Below, piece after piece: positions 53,996-63,903 of a stretch of DNA of 64,000 bases. Position 1 is the first letter of the stretch. Each line of letters starts with the position of its first letter. The position numbers were made by a program, and so were the translations under genes. Source of the DNA: Neoarius graeffei (Eukaryota > Chordata > Actinopteri > Siluriformes > Ariidae); NCBI RefSeq assembly GCF_027579695.1, contig NC_083586.1, positions 6,382,001 through 6,446,000 on the forward strand. Direction: 5' to 3'. Below the pieces are notes generated by a model. It ran no database searches and was not told the origin of the DNA. It saw only the letters and a program-made list of their open reading frames with translations.

Positions 53996-54067
53996 AAGTT
54001 CCACTGAGAGTTGAACTCACATTACTGGAGTCAAAGTTCAGAGTGCTAACCATTACACCATGGAACC
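53996..54067 (-). tRNA. tRNA-Gln (anticodon TTG)
   Basis: The 72-nt reverse-strand sequence reads GGTTCCATGGTGTAATGG, anticodon arm CTGAA-CTTTGAC-TCCAG and T arm GTGAG-TTCAACT-CTCAG. One anticodon-stem mismatch (A/C) and a changed acceptor end (GGAACTT) are the only faults. It is the best Gln copy of the three. Confidence 0.78.
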
Positions 54068-54221
54068 AAAACATAGCTGTAGAATTGTTTTCAGCACCAA
54101 ATTACCAGCATATACTGACATTGCCCAGGCAAAAATAAACAAACACAGCCTTGCGACGTGGCTTTGTGAAAGTAAGTGCTGCAAATGTTTTTTTTTGTCT
54201 CACATGACTCGTGGCCCCTCT

Positions 54222-54305
54222 GTTAGTCATGGCCGAGTGGTGAAGGCGATGGATTTGAAGTCCATTGGGGCTTCCTTGCACAAGGTTCAAATCTTGCTGG
54301 CTATG
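54222..54305 (+). tRNA. tRNA-Ser (anticodon TGA), worn
   Basis: TAGTCATGGCCGAGTGG, anticodon arm ATGGA-TTTGAAG-TCCAT and a long variable arm GGGGCTTCC identify tRNA-Ser(TGA). Extra bases in the acceptor 5' side and near the T stem suggest decay. It is divergent from tRNA-Gln, 155 bp away. Confidence 0.7.
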
Positions 54306-55875
54306 TGCGGTGTGACGTTTGAGGCCCGTTGAGTGCTACCCGTATTGGTCTGGCTGGTGGTGGATTGGTTTCGCCTGGGCCCCTGTGCTCTTGGTGTGAA
54401 GCAGGGCAGTGGTCTTCTTTTGATCATTGCACATAGGTATTTGAGCAGTGACCCAAGTACATTGCCAACTCACGTGGTCAGCACAAGACCTGCGTGCGGT
54501 CAACGACGCATCTCGCTTTGGTGTCTAGCCAAGCGGACTACGGAGCAGTGTTTGGCTAGTGGTATCCAGTGGAGAAGCATTCTTCTATCTTGATCCTGAG
54601 GTCTGTTAAGTCCTGCTTACTGATGTTCGGGATGGTGTACTGATACCACGCCAAAATGCAGTTTTGCATCTTAAGGTACTGAAACAGATGCCTTGATGAT
54701 TCCCTACGCAATTCAGCATGCTTACGAGTAAGTTTGAGATTCTCTTTGCCATACAATGAGTGAAAACTGGTAATTGCAGTCCATTGTAGGGTTTCATTTT
54801 ACAGCACTGGATTTATTTAGCAGCGCTGCCCTTAGACAGTTGTACATCCAGTGAATCAACTAGGCTAGGTCGTAGACTCATTCACGTCCAACCTGAGGAT
54901 TTTGCCTCCCTGAAGCGTATGCGTTTTGAAACGAAGTGCAGCGAAGCATCTCCTGACATTGGTCCACGCTGTCACGAGGCCCCGTGTGCAGTCATCGCCA
55001 CCTGGTTAAAGTGATGTCCTTGATGTCCACTCGACGTCTCCCATGCTGCTTTGAATGTGCTGCCGACTCCATCTGAAATTGGGTTTGCCGATAGGCAGCC
55101 GAAGCCTTGGTTTGTGGTGGCTTTTACCCGAGCTTGTCTGGCAAAAGAGGGAGCGGTTCCAAATCCAGGTATCTGTCCTCAACGGAAAGGGCTTCTCTCC
55201 CTGACAGGTCGAGTCAAAGCACTGTCGTAAAACGTTTGCAGAAAAGTCCGTCTTTTCTGCAAACTTGTAAAAGCACTGCCCAGAGTATTGCAATAGTTAG
55301 CCTAGCGCATGACCCACACGTGAGAGATAACTGCATGCCGTGTCCATTCATTTTATATAGAAATTATGCTTTTAGATGCACGATCACGTCGCACCTGTTT
55401 CAGTGGACAAAAAGGCAACGACAAGATTCAGGTCGGCGGTGCTGCATGCGTGACGTCATTTGCGCCAGTGCCTTCTTTTGTTTCCACACGGACTCTACAG
55501 TATACTCCTCTCTGTAGTGGCGTGCGTTCTTGATACTGAGTCTTTTGAAAAAAAAAACATGAAAGCTCTAAAAAATTCGTCCTCAATCTTTGGTTAGTTG
55601 TCTGAGGATGATTTAGAACCTATAGCCACAGAGAAAGAGGCGGACGAATACACAAGCCAAGTCATTCATGAAAAAGAAGAGCAACAACTGCACCAGCTGT
55701 TTTCTGGAACCCTGGAAGTTAATACATGGTACAAATCATAGTTTGCATGGTTTTTATTTTATTTTTTATTATTTTTTAAATACTGATTTGGTGTTCAGCC
55801 TTCACAGTTATAAAGCAGTGTCTCTTTGTAATTGTCATCTTTGTAAGCTCACTTGCTCAGCAGAAGGCTCAATAA
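54306..55875. other. long spacer without recognised gene
   Basis: About 1.6 kb of mostly unique-looking sequence. A short plus frame near 55600-55690 (SEDDLEPIATEKEADEY) is acidic and resembles the start of a piggyBac-type or other nuclear protein, but this is too weak to call. Minus frames near 54556-54797 and 55006-55293 have no recognised domain. Confidence 0.35.
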
Positions 55876-55893
55876 TGGCAGTAAATAGTCACT

Positions 55894-56437
55894 AAAGGCC
55901 AATTTATGCTGACAACCCAGTCCTCGCAGACGGTGTCGCAGACAGTGTCTGCGTAGCCCCCCCACCTTCGCAGACGCTCTGCGCGCACCTCCCAAAAATT
56001 GTGACCACCGCAGAAGCCTCGCAGACAGCGCTGCAGACAAGAGGGCTCTGATTGGTCCACTCTACATCCGCTGTACACGCACTTCTGCTTCCCTACTTTC
56101 CCGGTTTGTTTTGTTTTCATGACCGGCATTTTTAAAAACACGAGCGAAGATGGAGCAGCATGAAGAGCGGTTGATCGAGGAAGTGAGGAAGTACGTACAT
56201 CTACACAACTCCAGTTCTAGTCATTATAAAAAAAAAAAGTTCTAGTCATTATAAGTAACCAGAGGATAAACACTCCACTAACCACACCCACCAACTACTC
56301 CTAGCGACTTTGCGCCCCCTTGCATTGTGGCGGTGAATAACATCGTGCACGCCTATTCCCCCGCTCAACAATAAATTACAACTGTCTGCGAAAAGCTATC
56401 TGCGAAAGCCTTGTCGCAAGAGCATGCAGAGGCCTTT
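55894..56437 (+). mobile_element. Harbinger-like MITE with a MADF/Myb-like start
   Basis: Termini AAAGGCCAATTTATGCT and AAAGGCCTCTGCATGCT (reverse strand) are inverted, with ACT flanking both ends. A plus frame from the ATG at 56150 reads MEQHEERLIEEVRKYVHLHN, the opening of the MADF/Myb-like accessory protein of PIF/Harbinger elements, and then breaks off. This is therefore an internally deleted Harbinger derivative. Confidence 0.8.
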
Positions 56438-56785
56438 ACTCTCACTTTACAGTGCTGGAGCTGCAGGAGCAGGTGGCGTAAAACGTATTGATTGTATTAT
56501 ATCTAGTTTTCAATATGATATTATTTTTCCAATATGTTTTTTTTGTTTTGTTTTGTTTTCTTCTCTCAGCAATGGTGAAATCGAATTTGTAAATAAAATC
56601 ACTGCCCTGACTCTACTCATCAGGCCACAGCTATTCTCTTTCTGTGTATGTTTTGTACAACATAAGGAAACAGTATAGTAACTATAATGGTAAAGAAATA
56701 AAGCAAAAGAGGCTGGCTATGATATAAGAAAATTCTACAACCCAGAAACAGATGGAGCTCTGCTTTTAGGCAGTGCCTCAATCTA
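56438..56785. other. spacer; right part is an inverted copy of 48765-48865
   Basis: No gene. Positions 56680-56784 mirror 48765-48865. Confidence 0.5.
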
Positions 56786-56964
56786 CAGTGGTGCTTGAAA
56801 GTTTGTGAACCCTTTAGAGTTTTCTATATTTCTGCATAAATGTGACCAAAAACATCATCAGATTTTCACACAAGTCCTAAAAGTAGGTAAAGAGAACCCA
56901 GTTAAACAAATGAGACAAAGATATTATACTTGGTCATTTATTTATTGAGGAAAATGATCCAATA

Positions 56965-58115
56965 TTACGTATCTGTGGGTGGCAAAAGTATGTGAACCTT
57001 TGCTTTCGGTATCTGGTGTGACCCCCTTGTGCAGCAATAACTACAACTAAATGTTTTCCGGTAACTGTTGATCAGTCCTGCACACCATCTTGGAGGAATT
57101 TTAGCCCATTCCTCCATACAGAACAGCTTCAACTCTGGGATGTTGGTGGGTTTCCTCACATGAACTGCTCACTTCAGGTCCTTCCACAACATTTTGATTG
57201 GATTAAGGTCAGGACTTTGACTTAGCCGTTCCAAAACATTAATTTTATTCTTCTTTAACCATTCTTTGGTATGTGGCAGTAAATAGTCACTAAAGGCCAA
57301 TTTATGCTGACAACCCAGTCCTCGCAGACGGTGTCGCAGACAGTGTCTGCGTAGCCCCCCCACCTTCGCAGACTTGTGTGCTTAGGGTCGTTGTCTTGCT
57401 GCATGACCCACCTTCTCTTGAGATTCAGTTCATGGACAGATGTCCTGACATTTTCCTTTAGAATTCACTGGTATAATTCAGAATTCATTGTTCCATCAAT
57501 GAAGGCAAGCCATCCTGGCCCAGATGCAGCAAAACAGGCCCAAACCATGATACTACCACCACCATGTTTCACAGATGGGATAGGGTTCTTATGCTGGAAT
57601 GCAGTGTTTTCCTTTCTCCAAACATAATGCTTCTCATTTAAACCAAAAAGTTCTATTTTGGTCTCATCCATCCACAAAACATTTTTCCAATAGCCTTCTG
57701 GCTTGTCCACGTGATCTTTAGCAAACTGCAGACGAGCAGCAATGTTCTTTTTGGAGAGCAGTGGCTTTCTCCTTGCAACCCTGCCATGTACACCATTGTT
57801 GTTCAGTGTTCTCCTAATGGTGGACTCATAAACATTAACATTAGCCAATGTGAGAGAGGCCTTCAGTTACTTAGAAGTTACCCTGGGGTCCTTTGTGACC
57901 TTGCCGACTATTACACTCCTTGCTCTTGGAGTGATCTTTGTTGGTCGACCACTCCTGGGGAGGGTAACAATGGTCTTGAATTTCCTCCATTTGTACACAA
58001 TTTGTCTGACTGTGGATTGGTGGAGTCCAAACTCTTTAGAGATGTTTTTTTAACCTTTTCCAGCCTGATGAACATCAACAACGCTTTTTCTGAGGTCCTC
58101 AGAAATCTCCTTTGT
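56965..58115 (-). pseudogene. Tc1 transposase pseudogene, copy 3
   Basis: The frame 57465-57848 reads ESTIRRTLNNNGVHGRVARR, WMDETKIELFGLNEKHYVWR and GGGSIMVWACFAASGPGW. Frames further left give [17 protein letters not shown] and RKPTNIPELKLFCMEEW. The initiator ATG and first helix-turn-helix (about 58020-58125) are altered. The inserted 100 bp replaces the PKHTSRS region, so the protein is inactive. The final acidic residue is Lys, as in copy 2. Confidence 0.9.
57274..57373 (+). repeat. 100-bp exact copy of 55876-55975 inside Tc1
   Basis: Every base from TGGCAGTAAATAGTCACT to CACCTTCGCAGAC equals 55876-55975. This includes 18 bp of flank outside the Harbinger MITE. It replaces about nine bases of the Tc1 sequence. 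Confidence 0.95.
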
Positions 58116-58497
58116 TTATACCATGATACACTTCCACAAACATGTGTTGTGAAGATCAGACTTTGATAGATCCCTGTTCTTTAAATAAAACAGGGTGCCC
58201 ACTCACACCTGATTGTCATCCCATTGATTGAAAACACCTGACTCTAATTTCACCTTCAAATTAACTGCTAATCCTAGAGGTTCACATACTTTTGCCACTC
58301 ACAGATATGTAATATTGGATCATTTTCCTCAATAAATAAATGACCAAGTATAATATTTTTGTCTTATTTGTTTAACTGGGTTCTCTTTATCTACTTTTAG
58401 GACTTGTGTGAAAATCTGATGATGTTTTAGGTCATATTTATGCAGAAATATAGAAAATTCTAAAGGGTTCACAAACTTTCAAGCACCACTGTATATA

Positions 58498-58570
58498 TTA
58501 AAGATTTCCGGGGAGAGGAATGTTAATGAGTTCAGCTTATTTTTGCAGGCTTTGCTCTGGTAGAGCTGCA
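58498..58570 (+). ncRNA. U5 snRNA 3' half, block 3
   Basis: Starts inside loop 1 at TAAAGATTTCCGGGGAGAGG, directly right of the Tc1, and continues to the Sm-like CTTATTTTTGC and hairpin GCTCTGGTAGAGC. The 5' half is missing and is not found left of the Tc1. Confidence 0.75.
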
Positions 58571-58756
58571 CATTTTTGGTCGTCAAATGTTAGAAATATC
58601 AAGCTTTTTGTATGGAAACCACACACACACACACTCACACACTCCCAAGGCGATATCTCTCTTCAAAAGGATCCAGCTGTTGGGGGCGGAGTCTAGCTGT
58701 GTTTACCTTTCTGGATTTTAATATTTGGAAGTGGTATATTTAAAGCCATTGAACAT

Positions 58757-58925
58757 AGGAGGTTCTCAGTCTTTTGGACAAAATCAAGTGTAGTATCTAT
58801 TTTTTTTTATCTGTTTAATATCTGGTATTTTGTCTGATTCTTATATTAAACAGCTTTTTGGGACAGGGAGTTAGAATAAGGGCTTGCTCTCTGCATCAAC
58901 CTGGTATTGTAATACCTTCAGGATT
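58757..58925 (+). ncRNA. U2 snRNA-like copy 3
   Basis: Keeps AAATCAAGTGTAGTATCTAT with the branch-point recognition GTAGTA, TTTAATATCTGGTA, a good Sm region CAGCTTTTTGGGACAGGG, and the best 3' half in the window (AATAAGGGCTTGCTC, CATCAACCTGGTATTGTAAT). The first bases (TTCTCAGTCTTTTGGAC) are near U2. T-run expansion in the middle argues for a pseudogene. Confidence 0.78.
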
Positions 58926-59194
58926 TTTTTTTTTTAATAAAAAAATGATGGAAGCTTTTGTTAATATGTGTTAATTGAGTGTTTGGTAGGTGTTCTGAAT
59001 GATGATGATATATCAAATTGATTTTTTTAGACCAGGTAGTTAAACAGGGGCTTGTTTCTTCTGTTTCATACATCAAAATGGTATTCTAATTAGTTCTAGG
59101 AATTATGACCTTGTTAAAAAAAAAAAAGAAAAAAAATTCTGTTTTTCTTTCTTTGCTCAGCTTACCTTTTCCCCATTTCCTGGTTTTCTCTATG

Positions 59195-59318
59195 TTGGAC
59201 AGACATTTCTCTGCCTGTGTGCAATGGCTAACAAAGCTATAAAGGTGTAAGAGATTGGCCCAGGCCACCTTACCCTATACCAGCTTTCTGCACCTCCAAT
59301 ACAGTTTCACTAACCTGG
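59195..59318 (+). promoter_or_regulatory. U5 promoter region of a further, missing unit
   Basis: CAGACATTTCTCTGCCTGTG, the PSE-like CCACCTTACCCTATACC and CAGTTTCACTAACCTG match the U5 upstream region of blocks 1 and 2. The U5 body does not follow; sequence changes at 59318. Confidence 0.65.
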
Positions 59319-59491
59319 GGTGGGTTTCCGCATAACGTTGCTCTTTAGGGCTAAAGAGAGAGTTGAAAGATTCTCTTAAGCAGCAAACGGTGTCTCTATA
59401 TGTAGCTTTCCTGAATTCACTCGTAAGAAGGGGTCTAAAGAGATGAAGAGCATTTTTACAGCATATTCCTGATATACACTTCCGTTCAAAA

Positions 59492-60717
59492 TAACGTGAC
59501 CAGACATCCTGGTTTGACCAGGATAGTCCCGATTTTGAGTTGTGTGTCCCCAGTCCCGACAAAGGTCCATCGGGACACTGAAATTTCCCAGTTTACACCA
59601 AACACTAACAAACTGTCCCGGTTACAGCGATCATACATAGCCAACGAGATGTCAATAAAGCTTCTAGCAATTCAGCATCAATGTGCGTGTGCGCAGTCAA
59701 CCTTACAATGTATCTATTTGTACAGTGTTGCAATATAGAGGCCACGTTATAACGTTTTTTTTGTGCTAGCGGCTGTCAACTACTACGCGACAATGCCACA
59801 CAGATGAGCGCTGGGCAGAGATGTTTGCGCACTTCAAGAGTAGGGAGATTCCTTACAGCAATGTCAGCCAGCTTTGCCAGTTTGCCATGTGCCTACCTGG
59901 CACCAATGCTCCAGTTGAGCAAATATTTTCACTCATGAGCAACACCTGGACTGATGAGAGGAATTGCATGATTGTGCCTACTCTCGAAGCCTTGCTCATT
60001 ACCCGGGCCAATTTCGACGATACTTGCTCGCAGTTTCACAGCAGGCTCTCAGGCAATAAAGCGCTACTGGAGCAAATTCACTCATCATGTAAATATATAC
60101 AATAAAATGGCATCTTCTTTAGGGTGGGTGGCTGTGTTTCTGAAACATTTTTTTGTTGTCTTTCATCTGTTTCATGTGTCTTTAATCTGTATCACAGATT
60201 GTCTTGACTTGTTTGATGCTGTTGTCAATTCAGGGTTCACTTTTTCAAAATCGTTAATAGCCTACACTGGTTAAGATTAAACAGAGACATTTGGGGTAAA
60301 GGTTCAGAGGTGACAACGATTAGGCTCATGCACTCCTTGCTGTTACAATGCATAGCCTATTGTTTAAAAAAAAAAGTTAATCACATAAAATGTTGATGTT
60401 AATATGCAAGCAATGCATTTTCTTGGCGTTTTCACAAAGGTGAAATAAATCAGTTGAAATTTAAGCTGTTGGCCTATTCCCTATCATCACATCTGTTGTC
60501 TGATTTTCTTACTTTAACTGATGAATTGTGATAGAAGTACATATAGATAACAAGAAAATACTTGATTATTCTCTGAAATGTTGATAAAAGTGAGCTTCTA
60601 CAAAATGATAAAAGCACCTGTCTGAGCCATGGTTTGAGCCGGCACATGTTTACATTAAAACGCGTGTGCGTGCACAAATGTGTCCCGGTTTTAGACTCGG
60701 GAAATCTGGTCATCCTA
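59492..60717 (+). mobile_element. hAT element nested in the MITE
   Basis: The 8-bp duplication GTTCAAAA flanks it (59484-59491 and 60718-60725). Ends TAACGTGACCAGACATCC and TAGGATGACCAGATTTCC (reverse strand) are inverted. A transposase C-terminus lies inside. Confidence 0.9.
59821..60105 (+). pseudogene. hAT transposase C-terminal dimerisation domain
   Basis: The frame reads SNVSQLCQFAMCLPGTNAP, VEQIFSLMSNTWTDERN and LITRANFDD. The P-x-N/S-A-x-VEQ-x-FS block is the hAT dimerisation signature. The catalytic and zinc-finger parts are missing, so the element cannot move itself. Confidence 0.85.
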
Positions 60718-61246
60718 GTTCAAAAGTTTGGGCTCACCCAGACAATTTTGTGTTTTCCATGAAAAGTCACACTTTTATTTCCCACCATAAGTTGTAAAAT
60801 GAATAGAAAATATAGTCAAGACCTTTTTCTGGCCATTTTGAGCATTTAATCGACCCCACAAATGTGATGCTCCAGAAACTCAAGCTGCTCAAAAGAAGGT
60901 CAGTTTTATAGCTTCTCTAAAGAGCTAAACTGTTTTCAGCTGTGCTAACATGATTGTACAAGGGTTTTCTAATCATCCATTAGCCTTCTGAGGCAATTAG
61001 CAAACACATTGTACCATTAGAACACTGGAGTGATAGTTGCTGGAAATGGGCCTCTATACACCTATGGAGATATTACACCAAAAACCAGACATTTAGTAGA
61101 ATTTAGCTAGAATAGTCATTTACCACATTAGCAATGTATAGAGTGGATTTCTGATTAGTTTAAAGTGATCTTCATTGAAAAGAACAGTGCTTTTCTTTCA
61201 AAAATAAGGACATTTCAAAGTGACCCCAAACTTTTGAATGGTAGTG

Positions 61247-62837
61247 TAAACATTAGTAGTTGTTAAATGCAGTCAATAAACTCATATGGTGTTTGTTTTT
61301 AACCAAAATCTAATGAGTGTTTAAAATAATATATAGTACCATCAGGAAGCATTTCATATGTAATGTGGTAATGAATTAATGAAGCTATTTTATGTTTTGG
61401 GGCATTTCTTTTATTCCAAGTGTGTTTTTTACTTAAATGAACAAATGTTCACACGAAATATTGAGCAAATAATAAGCTAAATAATGAGATAAATGTGTTC
61501 TCTGTGCTTGCTCATTTCACTGTTACCCCCCAATCATGCAGTCTTGATTATTTCACTGTTATCCACAGTGTCAAGGAGGTAATGATCTCCCTTATAAGGG
61601 AGAGAGAGAGAGGGGTTGATCTGTGTGTAGTGTGGATCTAAGGAGGCTGAATTGACCTCTTATACAAACACAATGTGAGATGTGCAGGAGAGATGGCATG
61701 AGGTTGTCGCAGTGCAGGATGAGGAGAAAGCTGTGCACTGGTGTCGGCTCTACTCTCCCGTTTGCTGCCCTGTGTTTGAACAGAAGCTGTTTTTAAGCAG
61801 TGGCATTGTGTGAAATGTAGCTCACCTACTGTACCTAATATGAAACAAATTATCCTCGCCCTCATCATGGCCAGAGGATGCATATGTAACATATTTAATC
61901 ATTAAAATTAATTGTGCATAATAATAAAGTCAACACGATATCAAGATATGCATGAAGGGCTGAGAGAAAAAAAAACAACAACATTAAGTTTAGATGAGAA
62001 TTCAGTGAGTGCTTGCAGAGAGCTCTTTATTTGCTGTCTGAGCTCAGCATGAGACGGATGAACGAGGCTGGGATGAGAATGGATTGAGTTCATAGAGAGA
62101 GCTCTCAGATTTCTCTGCTTGAGATCAACAAGAGGCGCTAAAGTTGAAAAAATCTGAGAATTATTTTAGACCTTAATGAAATTTCCTTTGAAACTTAGAA
62201 TCTAATTTGAGATTTTGTGCATCTTTTTGCTCTGGAGAAAAAAAAAGATAGAGATGAGAAATAAGCCATAGTCTCATTTTGGTTTCACACAGACCTCATA
62301 GTTGTTTTAGAGAAAGAAAAGGAAACATATTTGAGAGCTCTTTTCTAATTTTCTTTTCCTCTGGGCCTTTTCTATTCAATAAGGCCTTGTGTTTATTGAA
62401 CTTGATTGCTTGTTAGCTGTGAGCTTGTGCTGCCAGTTCTTCTTCTTCAGACCTCTGAGGAACAATCAATAGGAGGAACAGACAGCTGCCTGAGAAAGCT
62501 GACTGCTAACATCAGTGTACTGGATCAAGTGCTATTTTATAATCTGTTAAATAATGAGGGTGGAAACCATCGTGTTGAATTATGAATCAGAATCCTAAAC
62601 TATTTCTTCATATTAAGGTCTCTGAACATTGTGTTACATCATAGGAAGTGTAACATTTTAAAAGTTTGTTTTCCATTGATTGCTCAAAGAAAGCATTACC
62701 AAAGATGATGGCTGTAGATATTCAAAGCAAATAAATATCAAACTTTGGGAACAAAGACAGAAAACTGTATTTGAATGAAACAGGTAAACAGCTCTCCCTC
62801 CTGAGAGGAAAAAAAAACAAAAAAAAAAACAGTCTGC
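61247..62837. other. long spacer left of the V pseudogene
   Basis: About 1.6 kb, AT-rich, with no supported gene. An 84-codon minus frame at 61638-61892 has no recognised domain. Confidence 0.35.
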
Positions 62838-62877
62838 ACTTTTTGTACAGTGTGTTTTTGAGTTTTGTGTCCCTGTG
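62838..62877 (-). other. V(D)J recombination signal candidate, long-spacer type
   Basis: Directly after the V end on the minus strand: heptamer CACAGGG (62871-62877; consensus CACAGTG), a 24-bp spacer, and nonamer ACAAAAAGT (62838-62846; consensus ACAAAAACC). This is the 23-bp-type signal expected 3' of TCR alpha V genes. Confidence 0.65.
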
Positions 62878-63366
62878 GGCTCCATGGCGCAGTAGTACAG
62901 TGCAGAGTCTGATACTGCAGCAGGAAAGATCTCCACATCTACTTTCTTTTCCTTTTTATGAAGTCTGATAGACAGTCTTGGGTCAGGTTGTTGAGCTCTA
63001 GTGACAATTTCTGTGGATTCTCTAATCATCAGAAGAAACTCTGGTCTTGATTGAGGCTTTTGTCAATACCACTGGAGATATCTAGCCGAGTCATCATATG
63101 TGCAGGTCTGTGGTTTTGCTGCCCTCAGCTGAAGATATAATGGTTTGGTTGGGTGTGATGCTGCTGTCAACAGCACCTGCAATAAAGACATTGCAACAAC
63201 ATCAACATTTCTATTTTCATTATTTAATGATTTTTTTAAGCCAACTACAGTAAATCATCATGTTTTGGTGTCAGTACAAAATCTCCAGGATCCACCTAAA
63301 GCTTGTGTATAATATAAATAACTTACCAAAGATTTTAACAACTATGAAAACAAAGAAGAGTAACAT
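62878..63366 (-). pseudogene. T-cell receptor alpha V-like pseudogene (TRAV type), two exons
   Basis: The leader exon (63327-63366) reads ATG then MLLFFVFIVVKIF and ends at a GTAAGT donor. After a 150-bp intron, exon 2 (62878-63176) follows TTTATTGCAG. It encodes VDSSITPNQTIISSAEGSK, a first-Cys region TCTYDDSARYLQWY, QKPQSRPEFLLMIRES, and DVEIFPAAVSDSALYYCAME. Conserved Cys, Trp and YYC are visible. Two faults break it: a two-base loss near 63106, before the first Cys, and a stop (TGA for the Arg of WYRQ) at 63063-63065, probably a CpG change. An isolated TRAV segment or a remnant near the TRA/TRD locus fits best. A TRDV gene is also possible. Confidence 0.85.
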
Positions 63367-63555
63367 GATTGTGATGAGAGTCTCTTTTGCAGTTGATATA
63401 AATGGCAGTAACTCTGTGTAACTGTCTAAACTTTATCTCACCACATCTCGCTCCACCTACTTTTACACTCGTATCAATTCTGGCATCAATCTCTCAGTTT
63501 ATAGTCTTATACATTCTGCCCTCTTTTAATAAGAAATGACAAAGATGGAGTAATA

Positions 63556-63903
63556 ATCTCATATCATCTCTAGCCACTTTATCCTGTTCTACAGGGTTGC
63601 AGGCAAGCTGGAGCCTATCCCAGTTGACTACAGGCAAAAGGCAGGGGACACGCTGGACAAGTCACCAGGTCATCACAAGGCTGACACATAGACAGCCATT
63701 CACAGTCAATTTAGAGTCACCAGTTAACCTAACCTGCATGTCTTTGGACTGTGAGGGGAAACTGGAGCACCCGGAGGAAACCCAAGCGGACATGGGAAGA
63801 ACATGCAAACTCCACACAGAAAGGCCCTTGCCAGCCCCGGGGCTCGAACCCAGACCTCCTTGCTGTGAGGCAACAGCACTAACCACTACATCACCGTGCC
63901 GCC
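63556..63903 (-). mobile_element. tRNA-headed SINE (type A)
   Basis: Minus-strand copy from CTCTAGCCACTTTATCC to the GGCGGCACGGTGATG head. It is slightly more diverged than the TSD-flanked copies, and no clear duplication was found. Confidence 0.88.

Larger units (their letters stand above)
56786..58491 (-). mobile_element. Tc1-like transposon, copy 3, both termini present
   Basis: Both ends are the canonical CAGTGGTGCTTGAAAGTTTG and its reverse, each flanked by TA (56784-56785 and 58492-58493). It is the only copy with two complete terminal repeats. A 100-bp foreign segment lies inside at 57274-57373. Confidence 0.93.
59477..61246. mobile_element. Tc1/mariner-type MITE, split by a hAT
   Basis: The left end CACTTCCGTTCAAAAGTTTG and right end CACTACCATTCAAAAGTTTG (reverse strand) are inverted and flanked by TA. 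The interior (ATTTTGTGTTTTCCATGAAA, GCTGTGCTAACATGATTG) is a common fish MITE. Without the hAT it is about 535 bp. Confidence 0.85.

Noticed and set aside
55600-55690. Acidic plus frame (SEDDLEPIATEKEADEY) as a piggyBac transposase start
   Set aside because: Too short, preceded by a stop, and no downstream transposase block was seen.
61638-61892. 84-codon minus frame near the V pseudogene as a second V gene or leader
   Set aside because: No immunoglobulin-fold Cys/Trp/YYC pattern and no recombination signal.
62878-62945. A tRNA-like phrase GGCTCCATGGCGCAGTAG at 62879-62896
   Set aside because: It is the reverse of the V-gene end (YYCAME region); no anticodon or T arm follows.
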